Source: Bradyrhizobium guangxiense
GTDB taxonomy: Bacteria; Pseudomonadota; Alphaproteobacteria; Rhizobiales; Xanthobacteraceae
Direction: 5' to 3'
Assembly: GCF_004114915.1 (NCBI RefSeq)
Contig: NZ_CP022219.1
Location: 5,362,501-5,426,500, forward strand
Length of the DNA stretch: 64,000 nucleotides
Shown: one piece after another, positions 35,398 to 44,056 of the stretch
Layout: every line of letters starts with the position of its first letter
Position numbering within the stretch: position 1 is the first letter of the stretch
Notes under the pieces: model-generated
Told to the model about the DNA's origin: nothing
The model's input: only the letters and a program-made list of their open reading frames with translations
Databases searched by the model: none
Translations under genes and position numbers: made by a program

Positions 35398-37019
35398 GCC
35401 GCCTCCTCGCGTCGCATCCAGTCTTTAAGGATCGCTGCTGCCTGCGCCTGGTCGAGCCGAACGATCTGCTCCAGCCGCTTCTGCGGCGTTCGTTGCATCT
35501 TGCCTTCGAGATCCTCGACGAGGTTGAGTTCGGGGTCCTGACTCTCGGCCAGTGCAAGCGCCGCGGCAGCTTCGAGCTCAGCGGCCTCGGCGGCCTCGAC
35601 CTGCTCCTGCTCCGCGCGGTGGGTCAGAATGCCGTTGACCGCCGGCCGCAATCCGAACCAGACCAGCATCGAAGCGACGGCCAGGATCGTCACCGCGTTG
35701 ATGACGCTGCCGAGTTGCTTGTTGATCATCTCGACGAAGCTGATCGGCGGCACCGGCGCCAGCTCGCGCGAACCTTCGATGAAATCAACGGCCGTCACCT
35801 GGATCTGGTCGCCGCGCGCCTTGTCCAGTCCGCCGGCCGTCGCCGCGAGCTGGCTGATCTCGGCAAGCTTGCTGTCAACGATGGCCTGATTGCTCTTGTC
35901 GCCGAGATCGGCGACCAGCCGCGCGCGATTGACCAGCACGGCGATGAAGAGCTTCTTCACCGAATAGCCGTCGCTCACCGTCGTCGTGGTCTTGGACGAG
36001 ACCTCGAAATTGGTGACGTCCTCGCGGCGGGGCTTGTCCTCGCTGGAATTCTTGCCGCCGCCGGCGTTGACCTGCTGATCGGGGAGATTCTGCTGCACCG
36101 TCGTCGGGGTCGAGCGATCGGCGTTCTGCGACGATTCCTTCTCGCGCACGTTCCGCACCGAGCGCTCGGCACGGCTCTCCGGATCGTACACGGTCTCGTT
36201 GATCTGCTTCTTGTCGGTGGAGAGCTGCGGCGCGACGCTGACCTCGAAATTGTCCAGGCCCAGATACGGCGTCAGCGCCTTGCGGATGTTCTCCTGTACC
36301 ATGCCGCCGACCGTCTTCTGCAGGCTCGCCATCTTGGTCGGGGCGGCGCTCGCCTCGTCCTCCTCGGCGAGCAGCATCGAGCCGTCGGCGTCCAGCACCG
36401 TCACCTTGTCCCGGCTCATGCCCGGAATCGCGGCGGCGACGAGATGGCGGATCGACTGCGCGGTGCGCGCCTCGATCGCACCGTCGGTGCGCAGCACGAC
36501 CGATGCCGAAGGCGGCTGCTGGGTCGCGCGGAACGAGCCGCGCACCGGCAGCACGATGTGCACCCGCGCCGCCTTGACACCCTTCATCAATTGCACCGTG
36601 CGCGCGATCTCGCCTTCCAGCGCCCGGAGCTTGGTGACCTCCTGCATGAACGAGGTGAGACCGAGCGATCCGATCTTGTCGAACAGCTCGTAGCCGGAAT
36701 TGGCGCTGGTCGGCAGCCCCTTCTCGGCGAGCAGCATCCGCGCCTGCATGGTCTGGCTCGGGCGCACCGAGATCGCGTCTCCGGCCGTGTTGACGTCGAA
36801 AGCGATGTTCTGCTCGCGCAGCGCCGCCCCCATGCGCGTCACGTCCTCGCGGGTGAGGCCGGTGTAGAGCGTCTCGAATTCAGGCCGGCTGAGATAATAG
36901 GCGCCGCCGACGACGGTGACGAGAACGGCAAAGCCGATCAGTCCCAAGGCCATCAGGCGTCGCGGCCCAAGCTCCAGCAGATTGTTGAGCAGTTGCTGTA
37001 TCTGCGCGCGACTGAGCAT
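35394..37019 (-). CDS. fliF: Flagellar MS-ring protein FliF
   Basis: The 541-residue product has a membrane helix near the start (LMALGLIGFAVLVTVVGGAYYL), the YscJ/FliF domain (FETLYTGLTREDVTRMGAALREQNIAF, ARVHIVLP), a beta collar region and a second membrane helix near residue 445, followed by an acidic C-terminal FliG-binding tail (ESQDPELNLVEDLEGKMQRTPQKRLEQIVRLD). It forms the MS-ring, the first structure built. The ATG at 37019 has GAGGT upstream. It begins the fliF-fliH-motB-motC-fliK-slt block. Confidence 0.96.
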   Translation of the reverse strand: MLSRAQIQQLLNNLLELGPRRLMALGLIGFAVLVTVVGGAYYLSRPEFETLYTGLTREDVTRMGAALREQNIAFDVNTAGDAISVRPSQTMQARMLLAEKGLPTSANSGYELFDKIGSLGLTSFMQEVTKLRALEGEIARTVQLMKGVKAARVHIVLPVRGSFRATQQPPSASVVLRTDGAIEARTAQSIRHLVAAAIPGMSRDKVTVLDADGSMLLAEEDEASAAPTKMASLQKTVGGMVQENIRKALTPYLGLDNFEVSVAPQLSTDKKQINETVYDPESRAERSVRNVREKESSQNADRSTPTTVQQNLPDQQVNAGGGKNSSEDKPRREDVTNFEVSSKTTTTVSDGYSVKKLFIAVLVNRARLVADLGDKSNQAIVDSKLAEISQLAATAGGLDKARGDQIQVTAVDFIEGSRELAPVPPISFVEMINKQLGSVINAVTILAVASMLVWFGLRPAVNGILTHRAEQEQVEAAEAAELEAAAALALAESQDPELNLVEDLEGKMQRTPQKRLEQIVRLDQAQAAAILKDWMRREEAA

Positions 37020-37273
37020 ATGACCTCGTACCAATGCGAACGGAGACGACACTCCGCTGCCAACCTTGTCTGAAGGTTGCGCGAGGACACGAATGTGTCG
37101 GCTCGCGGGCACGGCGTTGCAATTTTACAAGAAACTTTGGGGACGCAATCGGCTCGCCGGCAACGAGCGGTCGCCTGGCCGCACGAGCGGTCGCGGCGTG
37201 TCACATGAAATTCAGCGTCGGGGATCTATTGCGCGGCACGTCTTGTGCCGTCATATCCGCCGGTCACGGCGGG
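37020..37273. other. Leader/promoter gap upstream of fliF
   Basis: About 250 non-coding bases separate the first flagellin transcript end from fliF. This is the expected promoter region for the fliF block. No sigma-54 or sigma-28 box could be assigned with confidence. Confidence 0.45.
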
Positions 37274-37300
37274 GACCGTGCTCCCTGAGGGAGCACGGTC
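37274..37300 (-). terminator. Hairpin after the downstream flagellin gene
   Basis: A perfect 12-base stem (37274-37285 with 37289-37300) and a TGA loop lies 18 bases after the flagellin stop. No T-run follows in the direction of transcription, so it may protect the flagellin mRNA end or terminate weakly and let some transcription reach fliF. Confidence 0.72.
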
Positions 37301-37317
37301 GTTTTCGAAAGCGCCGC

Positions 37318-38229
37318 TTAGCCGCGGAACAGCGACAGGATGCTCTGGCTGTTCTGGTTGGCGATTGAGAGCGCTTGAACGCCGAGCTGCTGCTGGGTCT
37401 GCAGCGCCTGGAGCCGGGTCGATTCCGCATTCATGTCGGCGTCGACGAGCTGGCCGATACCGCGATCCACCGAGTCCATCAGCGACTTCACGAACTCCGT
37501 GTTGTTCGAGATGCGGTTCTTGATGGCGCCGAGGTTGGCGGCGGACTGGCTGACCGTATTGATCGCGGTGGTGACCTGCGCGATGTAGCCATCGAGAACG
37601 GTCTGGTCGGCCGCCGAGTCGGTCAGCGCACCGATGTTGATGGTATCGACGGACGCGCTGCCGGAGACCGTATCGAGGATGCCGGCCGTGGTCGAGGTGT
37701 AGAGCGAGTAGTTGGCGACCGTCACCGTGATGGTGTTGATCGTGGGCGTGCCGCCGACGCGCGAGAACGACGACACCAGGTTGACCGTCGCCGGGGTGGA
37801 GGCGTTGGTGCTCAGCCAGTTCACGCCGTTGAACGTTGCCGCGTTGGCCACGTTCTTCATGTCCTGCTGGATCTGGGTGATTTCCGACTGGATCTTGGTG
37901 CGGTCGATACCGGCGGTCTTGGCTTCGACCAGCAGCGCCTGGAGCTTGGTCAGGCCGGAGTTCTGGTCGCCGATGACCTTGTTCAGGGCGGTGTATTCGG
38001 TGTCGACGGTCGCAGCCGACAGACCGAGCGAGTCGGAGACGGCGGAGAGCGCGGCGTTGTCGGCGCGCATCGAGGTCGCGATCGACCAATAGGCCGAGTT
38101 GTCCGAAGCGGTCGAGACGCGCTGGCCGGTCGAGATCCGGTTTTCGGTCGTCTGCAGGCTGGCGCTGACATTCCGGAGGGTCTGGAGCGCAGTCATTGCG
38201 GCGGAGTTGGTAAGCAGGCTGGAAGCCAT
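37318..38229 (-). CDS. lafA1: Lateral flagellin, copy 1
   Basis: The 303-residue product is a short flagellin with the usual conserved ends: LLTNSAAMTALQTLRNVSASL and ISTGQRVSTASDNSAYWSIATSM at the N-terminus, and the helical NAESTRLQALQTQQQLGVQALSIANQNSQSILSLFR at the C-terminus, around a small Ser/Thr-rich middle. This length matches the thin lateral flagellins of Bradyrhizobium. It is nearly identical to copy 2 over most of its length. The ATG at 38229 follows an AAAGGGACATC site. It has its own conserved leader and 3' hairpin, so it is a separate transcript. The lafA1 name assumes the B. diazoefficiens order. Confidence 0.94.
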   Translation of the reverse strand: MASSLLTNSAAMTALQTLRNVSASLQTTENRISTGQRVSTASDNSAYWSIATSMRADNAALSAVSDSLGLSAATVDTEYTALNKVIGDQNSGLTKLQALLVEAKTAGIDRTKIQSEITQIQQDMKNVANAATFNGVNWLSTNASTPATVNLVSSFSRVGGTPTINTITVTVANYSLYTSTTAGILDTVSGSASVDTINIGALTDSAADQTVLDGYIAQVTTAINTVSQSAANLGAIKNRISNNTEFVKSLMDSVDRGIGQLVDADMNAESTRLQALQTQQQLGVQALSIANQNSQSILSLFRG

Positions 38230-38259
38230 CTTTGATGTCCCTTTGAAAACAGATTGAAT

Positions 38260-38310
38260 GGGGACATACCGGGCTTGCACCGGTACGACAGGGCGGCATC
38301 ATGCCTTTGG
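38260..38310 (-). promoter_or_regulatory. Conserved flagellin leader/promoter block, copy 1
   Basis: This 51-base block upstream of flagellin copy 1 is repeated upstream of copy 2 with only four mismatches, although neighbouring bases are unlike. In the transcribed direction it contains the inverted pair GGCAT/ATGCC and a hairpin ACCGGTGCAAGCCCGGT-like stem, ending GTCCCC 30 bases before the ATG. It is probably 5' UTR or promoter, and a candidate binding site for FlbT or LafR. Confidence 0.72.
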
Positions 38311-38447
38311 GCTGCGGAAATGCGCGTGAACCCAATCCGTCGTAACGGCCAGACTAGCCAGCGAAGCTTGTGCGGGGCTTGTGGCGCTGTGATCGCGCGG
38401 CAACAGCGCAGCCGAAATCATCGCGGGCGGCATCGCGCCAAAGGAAA

Positions 38448-38475
38448 GGGCCGCGCTTCGCGAGAAGCGCGGCCC
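38448..38475 (-). terminator. Rho-independent terminator of flagellin copy 2
   Basis: Arms GGGCCGCGCTTC (38448-38459) and GAAGCGCGGCCC (38464-38475) form a perfect 12-base stem with a four-base loop 20 bases after the stop. Reading on the minus strand it is followed by TTTCCTTTGG, a T-rich tail. It separates the two flagellin transcripts. Confidence 0.85.
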
Positions 38476-38495
38476 TCCCGAGGTTGTCTCCGGAC

Positions 38496-39401
38496 TTAGC
38501 GGAACAGCGACAGGATGCTCTGGCTGTTGTTGTTGGCGATCGAAAGCGCCTGGACGCCGAGCTGCTGCTGGACCTGGAGAGCCGCCAGTCGGGTGGACTC
38601 CTGGTTCATGTCGGCGTCGACGAGCTGGCCGATACCGCGATCAACCGAATCCATCAGCGACTTCACGAACTCCGAGTTGTTCGAGATACGGTTCTTGATG
38701 GCGCCGAGGTTGGCGGCGCCCGAAGACACCGTGCCGATCGCTGCGGTGACCTGCGCGATATAGCCGTCGAGAATGGTCTGGTCGGCCGTCGAGTCGGTCA
38801 GAGCGCCGATGTTGAGGCTGTCGACCGACGCACTGCCGCTCACCGTGTCGAGGATGCCGCTCGTGGTCGAGGTGTAGAGCGAGTAGTTGGCGACGGTCAC
38901 GGTGATCGAGCTGGTGGTCGGCGTAGAGCCGACGCGCGAGAACGACGACACCAGATTGACGGTCGCCGGCGTGGAGGCGTTGGTGCTCAGCCAGTTGACG
39001 CCGTTGAACGTCGCCGCGCCGGCCACGTTCTTCATGTCCTGCTGGATCTGGGTGATTTCCGACTGGATCTTGCTGCGATCGATACCGGCGGTCTTGGCCT
39101 CGACCAGCAGCGACTGGAGCTTGGTCAGGCCCGAGTTGCTGTCGCCGAGGACCTTGTTCAGAGCAGTGTACTCGGTGTCGACGGTCGCGGCCGACAGACC
39201 GAGCGAGTCGGAGACGGCGGAGAGTGCGGCGTTGTCCGCACGCATCGAGGTCGCGATCGACCAGTAGGCGGCGTTGTCCGCGGCCGTCGCCACGCGCTGG
39301 CCAGTGGAGATCCGGCTCTGCGTGGTGGAGAGTTGCGAGCTGACAGACCGCAGGGTCTGGAGCGCGGTCATGGCGGACGAGTTCGTGAGCAGGCTTGACA
39401 T
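38496..39401 (-). CDS. lafA2: Lateral flagellin, copy 2
   Basis: The 301-residue product shares the flagellin ends and middle with copy 1, starting LLTNSSAMTALQTLRSVSSQL and ending NNNSQSILSLFR. Differences are mostly conservative and concentrated in the first helix and in the tail (NQESTRLAALQVQQQ). It assembles into the lateral filament, probably together with copy 1. The ATG at 39401 follows AAAGGGACATTCGCA, almost the same ribosome site as copy 1. It has its own leader block and terminator. It lies downstream of fliP but across a 266-base gap, so it has its own promoter. The lafA2 name assumes the B. diazoefficiens order. Confidence 0.94.
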   Translation of the reverse strand: MSSLLTNSSAMTALQTLRSVSSQLSTTQSRISTGQRVATAADNAAYWSIATSMRADNAALSAVSDSLGLSAATVDTEYTALNKVLGDSNSGLTKLQSLLVEAKTAGIDRSKIQSEITQIQQDMKNVAGAATFNGVNWLSTNASTPATVNLVSSFSRVGSTPTTSSITVTVANYSLYTSTTSGILDTVSGSASVDSLNIGALTDSTADQTILDGYIAQVTAAIGTVSSGAANLGAIKNRISNNSEFVKSLMDSVDRGIGQLVDADMNQESTRLAALQVQQQLGVQALSIANNNSQSILSLFR

Positions 39402-39439
39402 TGCGAATGTCCCTTTATGTACGCGTTACATTTTCATCA

Positions 39440-39490
39440 GGGGACATACCGGGCTTTCACCGGTACGGAGGGGCGGCATCATGCCTTTGG
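39440..39490 (-). promoter_or_regulatory. Conserved flagellin leader/promoter block, copy 2
   Basis: This is the second copy of the 51-base block, matching 47 of 51 positions with 38260-38310. It lies 38 bases before the start of flagellin copy 2, eight bases further than in copy 1, showing that the block rather than the exact spacing is conserved. It includes the ACCGG/CCGGT hairpin and GGCAT/ATGCC pair. Confidence 0.72.
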
Positions 39491-39667
39491 ACTGAAGTGG
39501 GTGGGGTCCACCCCGCCGTGACGCATTGCTAGCACGCCGAATCTTGCGCGCGGATTAAGATCGACTTGAATTTCGCAGCAATATCATATGGTTACCATTA
39601 CCCTCTGGTAACCATGCGCTGGCACTTCTCGCTAACCATAACGGTTCGGCCGGCGGCTTGCCGCCGC

Positions 39668-40408
39668 TTACGAGAACGAGCGCACCAGTCCGGAGGCGAG
39701 CAGATTCCAGCCGTCGATCAGCACGAAGAACAGCATCTTGAACGGCAGTGCGAGGATCGTCGGCGGCATCATCATCATGCCCATCGACATGGTCAGCGTC
39801 GCGACGATCATGTCGATCACGAGGAACGGCAGGATGATGAGAAATCCGATCTCGAACGAACGCCTCAGCTCGGAAATCATGAAGGCGGGGATGATGACGC
39901 GCAGATCGACGCGCTTGTCGTCGAACTTCTTGCGAAAGCTCTCCGCGGCGAGCGACTCGAAGGTCTGCAGATCCTTGTCGCGGACGTGAGCCAGCATGAA
40001 TTCGCGGAACGGATCGGTGATCTTCAGATAGGCCTGCTCTTCCGAGATCTCGTTCTTCATCAGCGGCTGGACGCCGGTCTCCCAGGCGCGATCGAAGGTC
40101 GGCGCCATCACGTAGAAAGTCATGAACAGCGCGAGGCTGATCAGCACCAGATTGGCCGGCGTGGTCTGGAGGCCGAGCCCGGCGCGCAGGAACGACAGCG
40201 CCACCGCAAATCGTGTGAAGCTCGTCACCATGATGAGAAGCCCCGGCGCCACCGACAGCACCGTGATCAGCGCCATCAGCTGGATGACCCTGCCGCTGGT
40301 GGAGCCGTTTCCGGGCGGCAGCAGCGAGTTGAGGTCCGGAATCTGGGCGAGCGCCACTTCGGGTAGCACGACCATGATCAAGGCGAGCAGCAGGACTTTC
40401 ACTCTCAC
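39668..40408 (-). CDS. fliP: Flagellar export gate protein FliP
   Basis: The 246-residue product has a cleavable signal (ending ALAQIP), four membrane segments and the FliP signatures MTSFTRFAVALSFLRAGLGLQTTP and FEIGFLIILPFLVIDMIVATLTMSMGMMM. It forms the core of the export gate with FliQ and FliR. The GTG at 40408 overlaps the fliL stop by four bases (GTGA). It is the last gene of the motA-to-fliP block. Confidence 0.96.
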   Translation of the reverse strand: MRVKVLLLALIMVVLPEVALAQIPDLNSLLPPGNGSTSGRVIQLMALITVLSVAPGLLIMVTSFTRFAVALSFLRAGLGLQTTPANLVLISLALFMTFYVMAPTFDRAWETGVQPLMKNEISEEQAYLKITDPFREFMLAHVRDKDLQTFESLAAESFRKKFDDKRVDLRVIIPAFMISELRRSFEIGFLIILPFLVIDMIVATLTMSMGMMMMPPTILALPFKMLFFVLIDGWNLLASGLVRSFS

Positions 40409-40848
40409 TGGATCACCAACGTCTCAATGATCAATTCGCGAACCTTGCCCGAGGAGCGGATGCTGGCGCGTTCGGTCAGGTCGTCGCGCAGATGCTGGAG
40501 CCCGCGCGATCCCTCGAACTGCGCGACCGTCGCGGACCGCAGATAAGTGACGATGTCCTCGCTGATGTGGGCGGCCAGGATGCCGGCGTCCTCGTCGCTC
40601 ATGCTCTCGGTCACCATGGAGGCTTCGATACGGGCCCAATTGTTGGCCGGCGCGGCGAGATTGGTTACGATCGGGGACAATTTCCGCAAGCGCGCGCTGC
40701 CGGCGTAGCTCGAGGCGATCGGCGGCGGCGTCACGTTCTTCTTCGCGTCGGCGGCGCGCTCGGCCGCCGCAAACAGATGCAGGCCGGCCAGCGCGCCCGC
40801 ACCGATCGCGACCAAGGTCAACGCCACGATGGCCGCAATCAGGCGCAT
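40405..40848 (-). CDS. fliL: Flagellar basal body-associated protein FliL
   Basis: The 147-residue product has an N-terminal membrane helix and a periplasmic domain with RIEASMV, a middle helix region and a C-terminal strand RELIIETLVIQ, the FliL fold. FliL rings surround the stator and help torque generation. It lies between flgH and fliP, the standard rhizobial place, and overlaps fliP by four bases. It differs clearly in sequence from the FliL-like protein at 20100. Confidence 0.87.
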   Translation of the reverse strand: MRLIAAIVALTLVAIGAGALAGLHLFAAAERAADAKKNVTPPPIASSYAGSARLRKLSPIVTNLAAPANNWARIEASMVTESMSDEDAGILAAHISEDIVTYLRSATVAQFEGSRGLQHLRDDLTERASIRSSGKVRELIIETLVIQ

Positions 40849-40890
40849 GACGTCCCCTGCCTTCGCGACACCGCCGGACGAGCGCGAACT

Positions 40891-41598
40891 TCAGAATGGT
40901 GCCACGGCGTCATAGATCCGATGTCCCCATCCAGGCTGCTGCACGTCGGACAGATTTCCGCGACCACCATAGGACACGCGCGCCTCGGCGATCTTGTCGT
41001 AGGAGATGGTGTTGGCCCGCGAGATATCGCGCGGGCGCACGATGCCGCCGACGTTGAGCACGCGCATCTCGGTGTTGACGCGAAACTCCTGCGAACCACT
41101 GATCATCATATTGCCGTTCGGCAACACGTCGGTGACGATGGCGGCGATCGAGAGCTTGATATCCTCGGTGCGGTCGATCTGGCCGTTACCCTTGATCTGG
41201 GTGTTGGTGCTGAGGTTGGCGTTGGCCTGGCCCTTGTCGTTCCATCCCGCGACATCCATCAGCCAATCGAGCCCGAACTTGACCTGCGAATCGCGCGAGC
41301 GGCCGGTCTTGTTGTCGAGCTTGGCCTTGTCCTGCATCGAGATGATCACCGTCACGACGTCGCCGGTGCGCCGGGCGCGGGGATCGCGGTAGAGATCGGT
41401 GCCGTCGTCCCAGGTCGAACGATAGCTGACGGGCGTGCGCATGCGCGGCGTCACCGGGATCGGGTCGGCCTGGGTCCGGAGGCCGCTGCCGACCGGCGAC
41501 ATTTGCGGGCCGGTCAGGACCTCGGCCGGATCATGGAAGCAGCCGGCCAGGAGCCCGGACGCCAGGATGAGCGGGAGGATGAGGATCGGCTTCTTCAT
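40891..41598 (-). CDS. flgH: Flagellar L-ring protein FlgH
   Basis: The 235-residue product is a lipoprotein: the signal ends in a lipobox LLAGC with the lipidated cysteine at residue 20. The mature part has FlgH motifs RRTGDVVTVII, ISGSQEFRVNTEMRVLNVGGIVRPRDI and YGGRG. It forms the outer-membrane ring around the rod. Its ATG follows the motE stop with no gap. Confidence 0.96.
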   Translation of the reverse strand: MKKPILILPLILASGLLAGCFHDPAEVLTGPQMSPVGSGLRTQADPIPVTPRMRTPVSYRSTWDDGTDLYRDPRARRTGDVVTVIISMQDKAKLDNKTGRSRDSQVKFGLDWLMDVAGWNDKGQANANLSTNTQIKGNGQIDRTEDIKLSIAAIVTDVLPNGNMMISGSQEFRVNTEMRVLNVGGIVRPRDISRANTISYDKIAEARVSYGGRGNLSDVQQPGWGHRIYDAVAPF

Positions 41599-42372
41599 CT
41601 ATTTGGTCTTTCCGTCGTCCACGCGACGCATGCCCCCAAGCAGGTCGGCGAGGTGCGCCGCGCGTGCCGTATCCATCTCGTTGAAGATTGCGCTCGAACT
41701 CCTCGGGCTGAGCTTGGCGAGCACGGCGGCGGCGGTCTCATCCGCCATGCCGGCGATCTGGGTCGCCGCAGCTTCGGGCTTCATGCGCGAATAGATCTCG
41801 ACAACGCTGGCTTCAGCCTTCTTCAGGAAGTCGTCGCGGAGCTCCATCCACTTTTCATATTCGGCGCGCTTGGCCTCCACCTCGGCGATCCGTTCGCGCA
41901 GCAGGGTCTCGGCCTTCTGCAATTCCTTGAGCTGCCAGGCCAGCCTCGCATCGACGGCAGGATCGGCCACGTTGCTGCAGAACAGGGCGACTTCGTTGTC
42001 CGCAGACGCTGTGGCTTGCGGCGGTGCGGGCTTCGGCGGCGCCGTGACGCTGCCAGGCTTGGCCGGACGTACCGGTGCAGCTGCAGGCGCAGCCGCCGGT
42101 GCAAGCATCTCGGGAGCAAGCACCGCTCCGGTGGCCGCCGGGCCCGGATCTTCGGCCGCCCATGCCGTGGCCCGGATCGACGCATTATCGCTTGGCGCCA
42201 CCGTGACCGGCTGCGGCTTCTGAGGGCCGGCCGCGCGGGCGCGCGCGAAGGACAGCAGGTTGAGCGGCTTCGACGTCTTGGCCTCGTCCAGAGCGCGCAC
42301 GGGCGACGCGCTCGCGAGCACTGAGGCCGCAACCAGCAGGAGGAGTTTGGCTTTGTGATCCAGCTTCAGCAT
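41599..42372 (-). CDS. motE: MotC chaperone MotE
   Basis: The 257-residue product has a signal peptide, an Ala/Pro-rich middle (about 45-130) and a C-terminal coiled coil followed by a MgtE-N-like domain with YSRMKPEAAATQIAGMADETAAAVLAKLSPRSSSAIFNEMD. This matches rhizobial MotE, a periplasmic chaperone for MotC. The ATG at 42372 gives a clean signal peptide; an ATG 12 codons earlier would add a basic extension. It lies between flgI and flgH, as in Sinorhizobium. Confidence 0.88.
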   Translation of the reverse strand: MLKLDHKAKLLLLVAASVLASASPVRALDEAKTSKPLNLLSFARARAAGPQKPQPVTVAPSDNASIRATAWAAEDPGPAATGAVLAPEMLAPAAAPAAAPVRPAKPGSVTAPPKPAPPQATASADNEVALFCSNVADPAVDARLAWQLKELQKAETLLRERIAEVEAKRAEYEKWMELRDDFLKKAEASVVEIYSRMKPEAAATQIAGMADETAAAVLAKLSPRSSSAIFNEMDTARAAHLADLLGGMRRVDDGKTK

Positions 42373-42439
42373 CGGGCCGTGTGCGATTCTCGGTCGAGAT
42401 CCGAGCATTGAGCGACCAAGCTTGCACGACGCTTATGCA

Positions 42440-43570
42440 TCATTGCACGATGACATCGGCCTGAAGCGCGCCGGCGGTCTTGATCGCCTGGAGGATCGCG
42501 ATGATGCCCGACGGCTTCAGGCCAATCTGGTTCAGCCCGCGCACCAGGCGCTGCAGATCGACCCCGCTGAGGATGGCCACCTGCGCTCCGGCCTCGTTGG
42601 CCTCGACCACGGTCTGCGGGACGACCACCGTCTGGCCTCGCGAGAACGGCGCCGGCTGCGACACCACCGGCATCTCCGTGACACGGACCGTCAGATTGCC
42701 GTGGGTCACAGCAACGGTCGATATCCGCACGTCGCGCCCGATCACCACGGTGCCGGTGCGTTCGTTGATCACCACCCGTGCCGGCGTGTCCGGCTCGACC
42801 GTCAGCTCGCCGATCTCGGACAGGAATCGAACCGGGCCGATGTGGCGCGGCTTCGACAGCACGATGGTGCGGTAATCGCGCTCAAAGGCGATCTGCGCGC
42901 GATAGCGTCCGCCGGCGTAGCGGTTGATGGCGTCGAGGATGCGCGTCGCGGTGACGAAATCGGGATTCTTCAGCTCCAGCACCAGGAACTCCATCTCGTG
43001 GAGACTTCCCTGAACCTCGCGTTCGACCAGCGCACCGTTCGGAATGCGCCCGGCCGTCGGCGTGCCCTGGCTGACGCTCTGCGCCTGGCCTCCGACGCTG
43101 TACCCGGCGACCGTGATCGCGCCCTGCGCCACCGCGTAGACGGCACCATCAGCTGCGCGCAGCGACGTCATGACCAGCGTGCCGCCGAGCAGCGAGGTGG
43201 CATCGCCGAGCGACGACACGGTGACGTCCATGCGCTCGCCGGGCCCGATCGAAGGCGGCAGGTCCGCGGTCACCATCACCGCCGCAACGTTGCGCGTGCG
43301 CAGGGTGGTGGGACGCGGGGGATTGTTGGTGCTCGTGGTCTCGTTCCTAACATTGATGCCCATGTTCTCGAGCATCGATTGCAGGGACTGCTCCGTGAAG
43401 GGCGCGTTGCGCAGCGTGTCGCCGGTGCCGTTCAGGCCGATGACGAGGCCATAGCCGACGATCTGGTTTTCGCGCAAACCCTTGATGTCCGCGATGTCCT
43501 TGATGCGGACCGCGGCATGGGCGCTGCCGGCCGAAAGCAGCAGGACGAGCGAAAGCAGGAGCCTCGTCAT
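42440..43570 (-). CDS. flgI: Flagellar P-ring protein FlgI
   Basis: The 376-residue product has a signal peptide cut near AHA-AVRI and matches FlgI: RIKDIADIKGLRENQIVGYGLVIGLNGTGDTLR, NMGINV, and the C-terminal NQIGLKPSGIIAILQAIKTAGALQADVIVQ. It forms the ring in the peptidoglycan layer. Its start overlaps the flgA stop by four bases, so the P-ring and its chaperone are made together. Confidence 0.97.
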   Translation of the reverse strand: MTRLLLSLVLLLSAGSAHAAVRIKDIADIKGLRENQIVGYGLVIGLNGTGDTLRNAPFTEQSLQSMLENMGINVRNETTSTNNPPRPTTLRTRNVAAVMVTADLPPSIGPGERMDVTVSSLGDATSLLGGTLVMTSLRAADGAVYAVAQGAITVAGYSVGGQAQSVSQGTPTAGRIPNGALVEREVQGSLHEMEFLVLELKNPDFVTATRILDAINRYAGGRYRAQIAFERDYRTIVLSKPRHIGPVRFLSEIGELTVEPDTPARVVINERTGTVVIGRDVRISTVAVTHGNLTVRVTEMPVVSQPAPFSRGQTVVVPQTVVEANEAGAQVAILSGVDLQRLVRGLNQIGLKPSGIIAILQAIKTAGALQADVIVQ

Positions 43571-44043
43571 GACCCGTCCACGACCTTGACGGTGCCGTCC
43601 GGCTGGACGATGCCCCTGATGATCACCCCGGTATCGGTATTGCGCACCGGGATGAGCGCGCCCGCCGCCCCCGACTGCATCGCCGAGCCGTAGGTGACGA
43701 TGGACAGGCCGCTGTCTTCGACCACCACCTTGACCATGGCGCCGCGCGCAACGGTCCAGGGATCTTCCACCGCATTGCTGGGAATGGGCTGGCCCGGCAA
43801 CAGCGCGCGCCGCGCCATGCGGCCGACCAGCACCTGGCGTGTTTCGATGAACATGGCAACGCCGAGCAGGCTCGGCGCGAAGGCGCGCTCGGCGATCATG
43901 TCGTCCCGGATCCCCTCGCCGGCGCGGATCGAAACCGCCGGTACCGGAAGCCGCTTCTCCTCGGCGACGGCGACGCGCACCGAGGCCAGAACCAGCAGCA
44001 CGACGGCCAACCCGCGCATGATCAGGCCCACCCTGTTCAACAT
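43567..44043 (-). CDS. flgA: P-ring assembly chaperone FlgA
   Basis: The 158-residue product has a signal peptide (cut near VAEEKR) and an SAF-like domain with VLVGRMARRALLPGQPIPSNAVEDPWTVARGAMVKVVVE, the FlgA core. It helps FlgI assemble in the periplasm. The ATG at 44043 is chosen; an ATG eight codons later also leaves a full signal peptide. It lies between flgG and flgI. Confidence 0.88.
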   Translation of the reverse strand: MLNRVGLIMRGLAVVLLVLASVRVAVAEEKRLPVPAVSIRAGEGIRDDMIAERAFAPSLLGVAMFIETRQVLVGRMARRALLPGQPIPSNAVEDPWTVARGAMVKVVVEDSGLSIVTYGSAMQSGAAGALIPVRNTDTGVIIRGIVQPDGTVKVVDGS

Positions 44044-44056
44044 CGAAACACCGGAA

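Noticed and set aside
33484..37073. Two long plus-strand open frames over motB, fliH and fliF
   Set aside because: Both are shadows of well-supported minus-strand genes and show arginine-, leucine- and histidine-rich composition without motifs.
37020..37317. Sigma-54 or sigma-28 promoter for fliF or the flagellins
   Set aside because: Several GG and GC pairs have roughly right spacing, but none matched a full consensus well enough to report.
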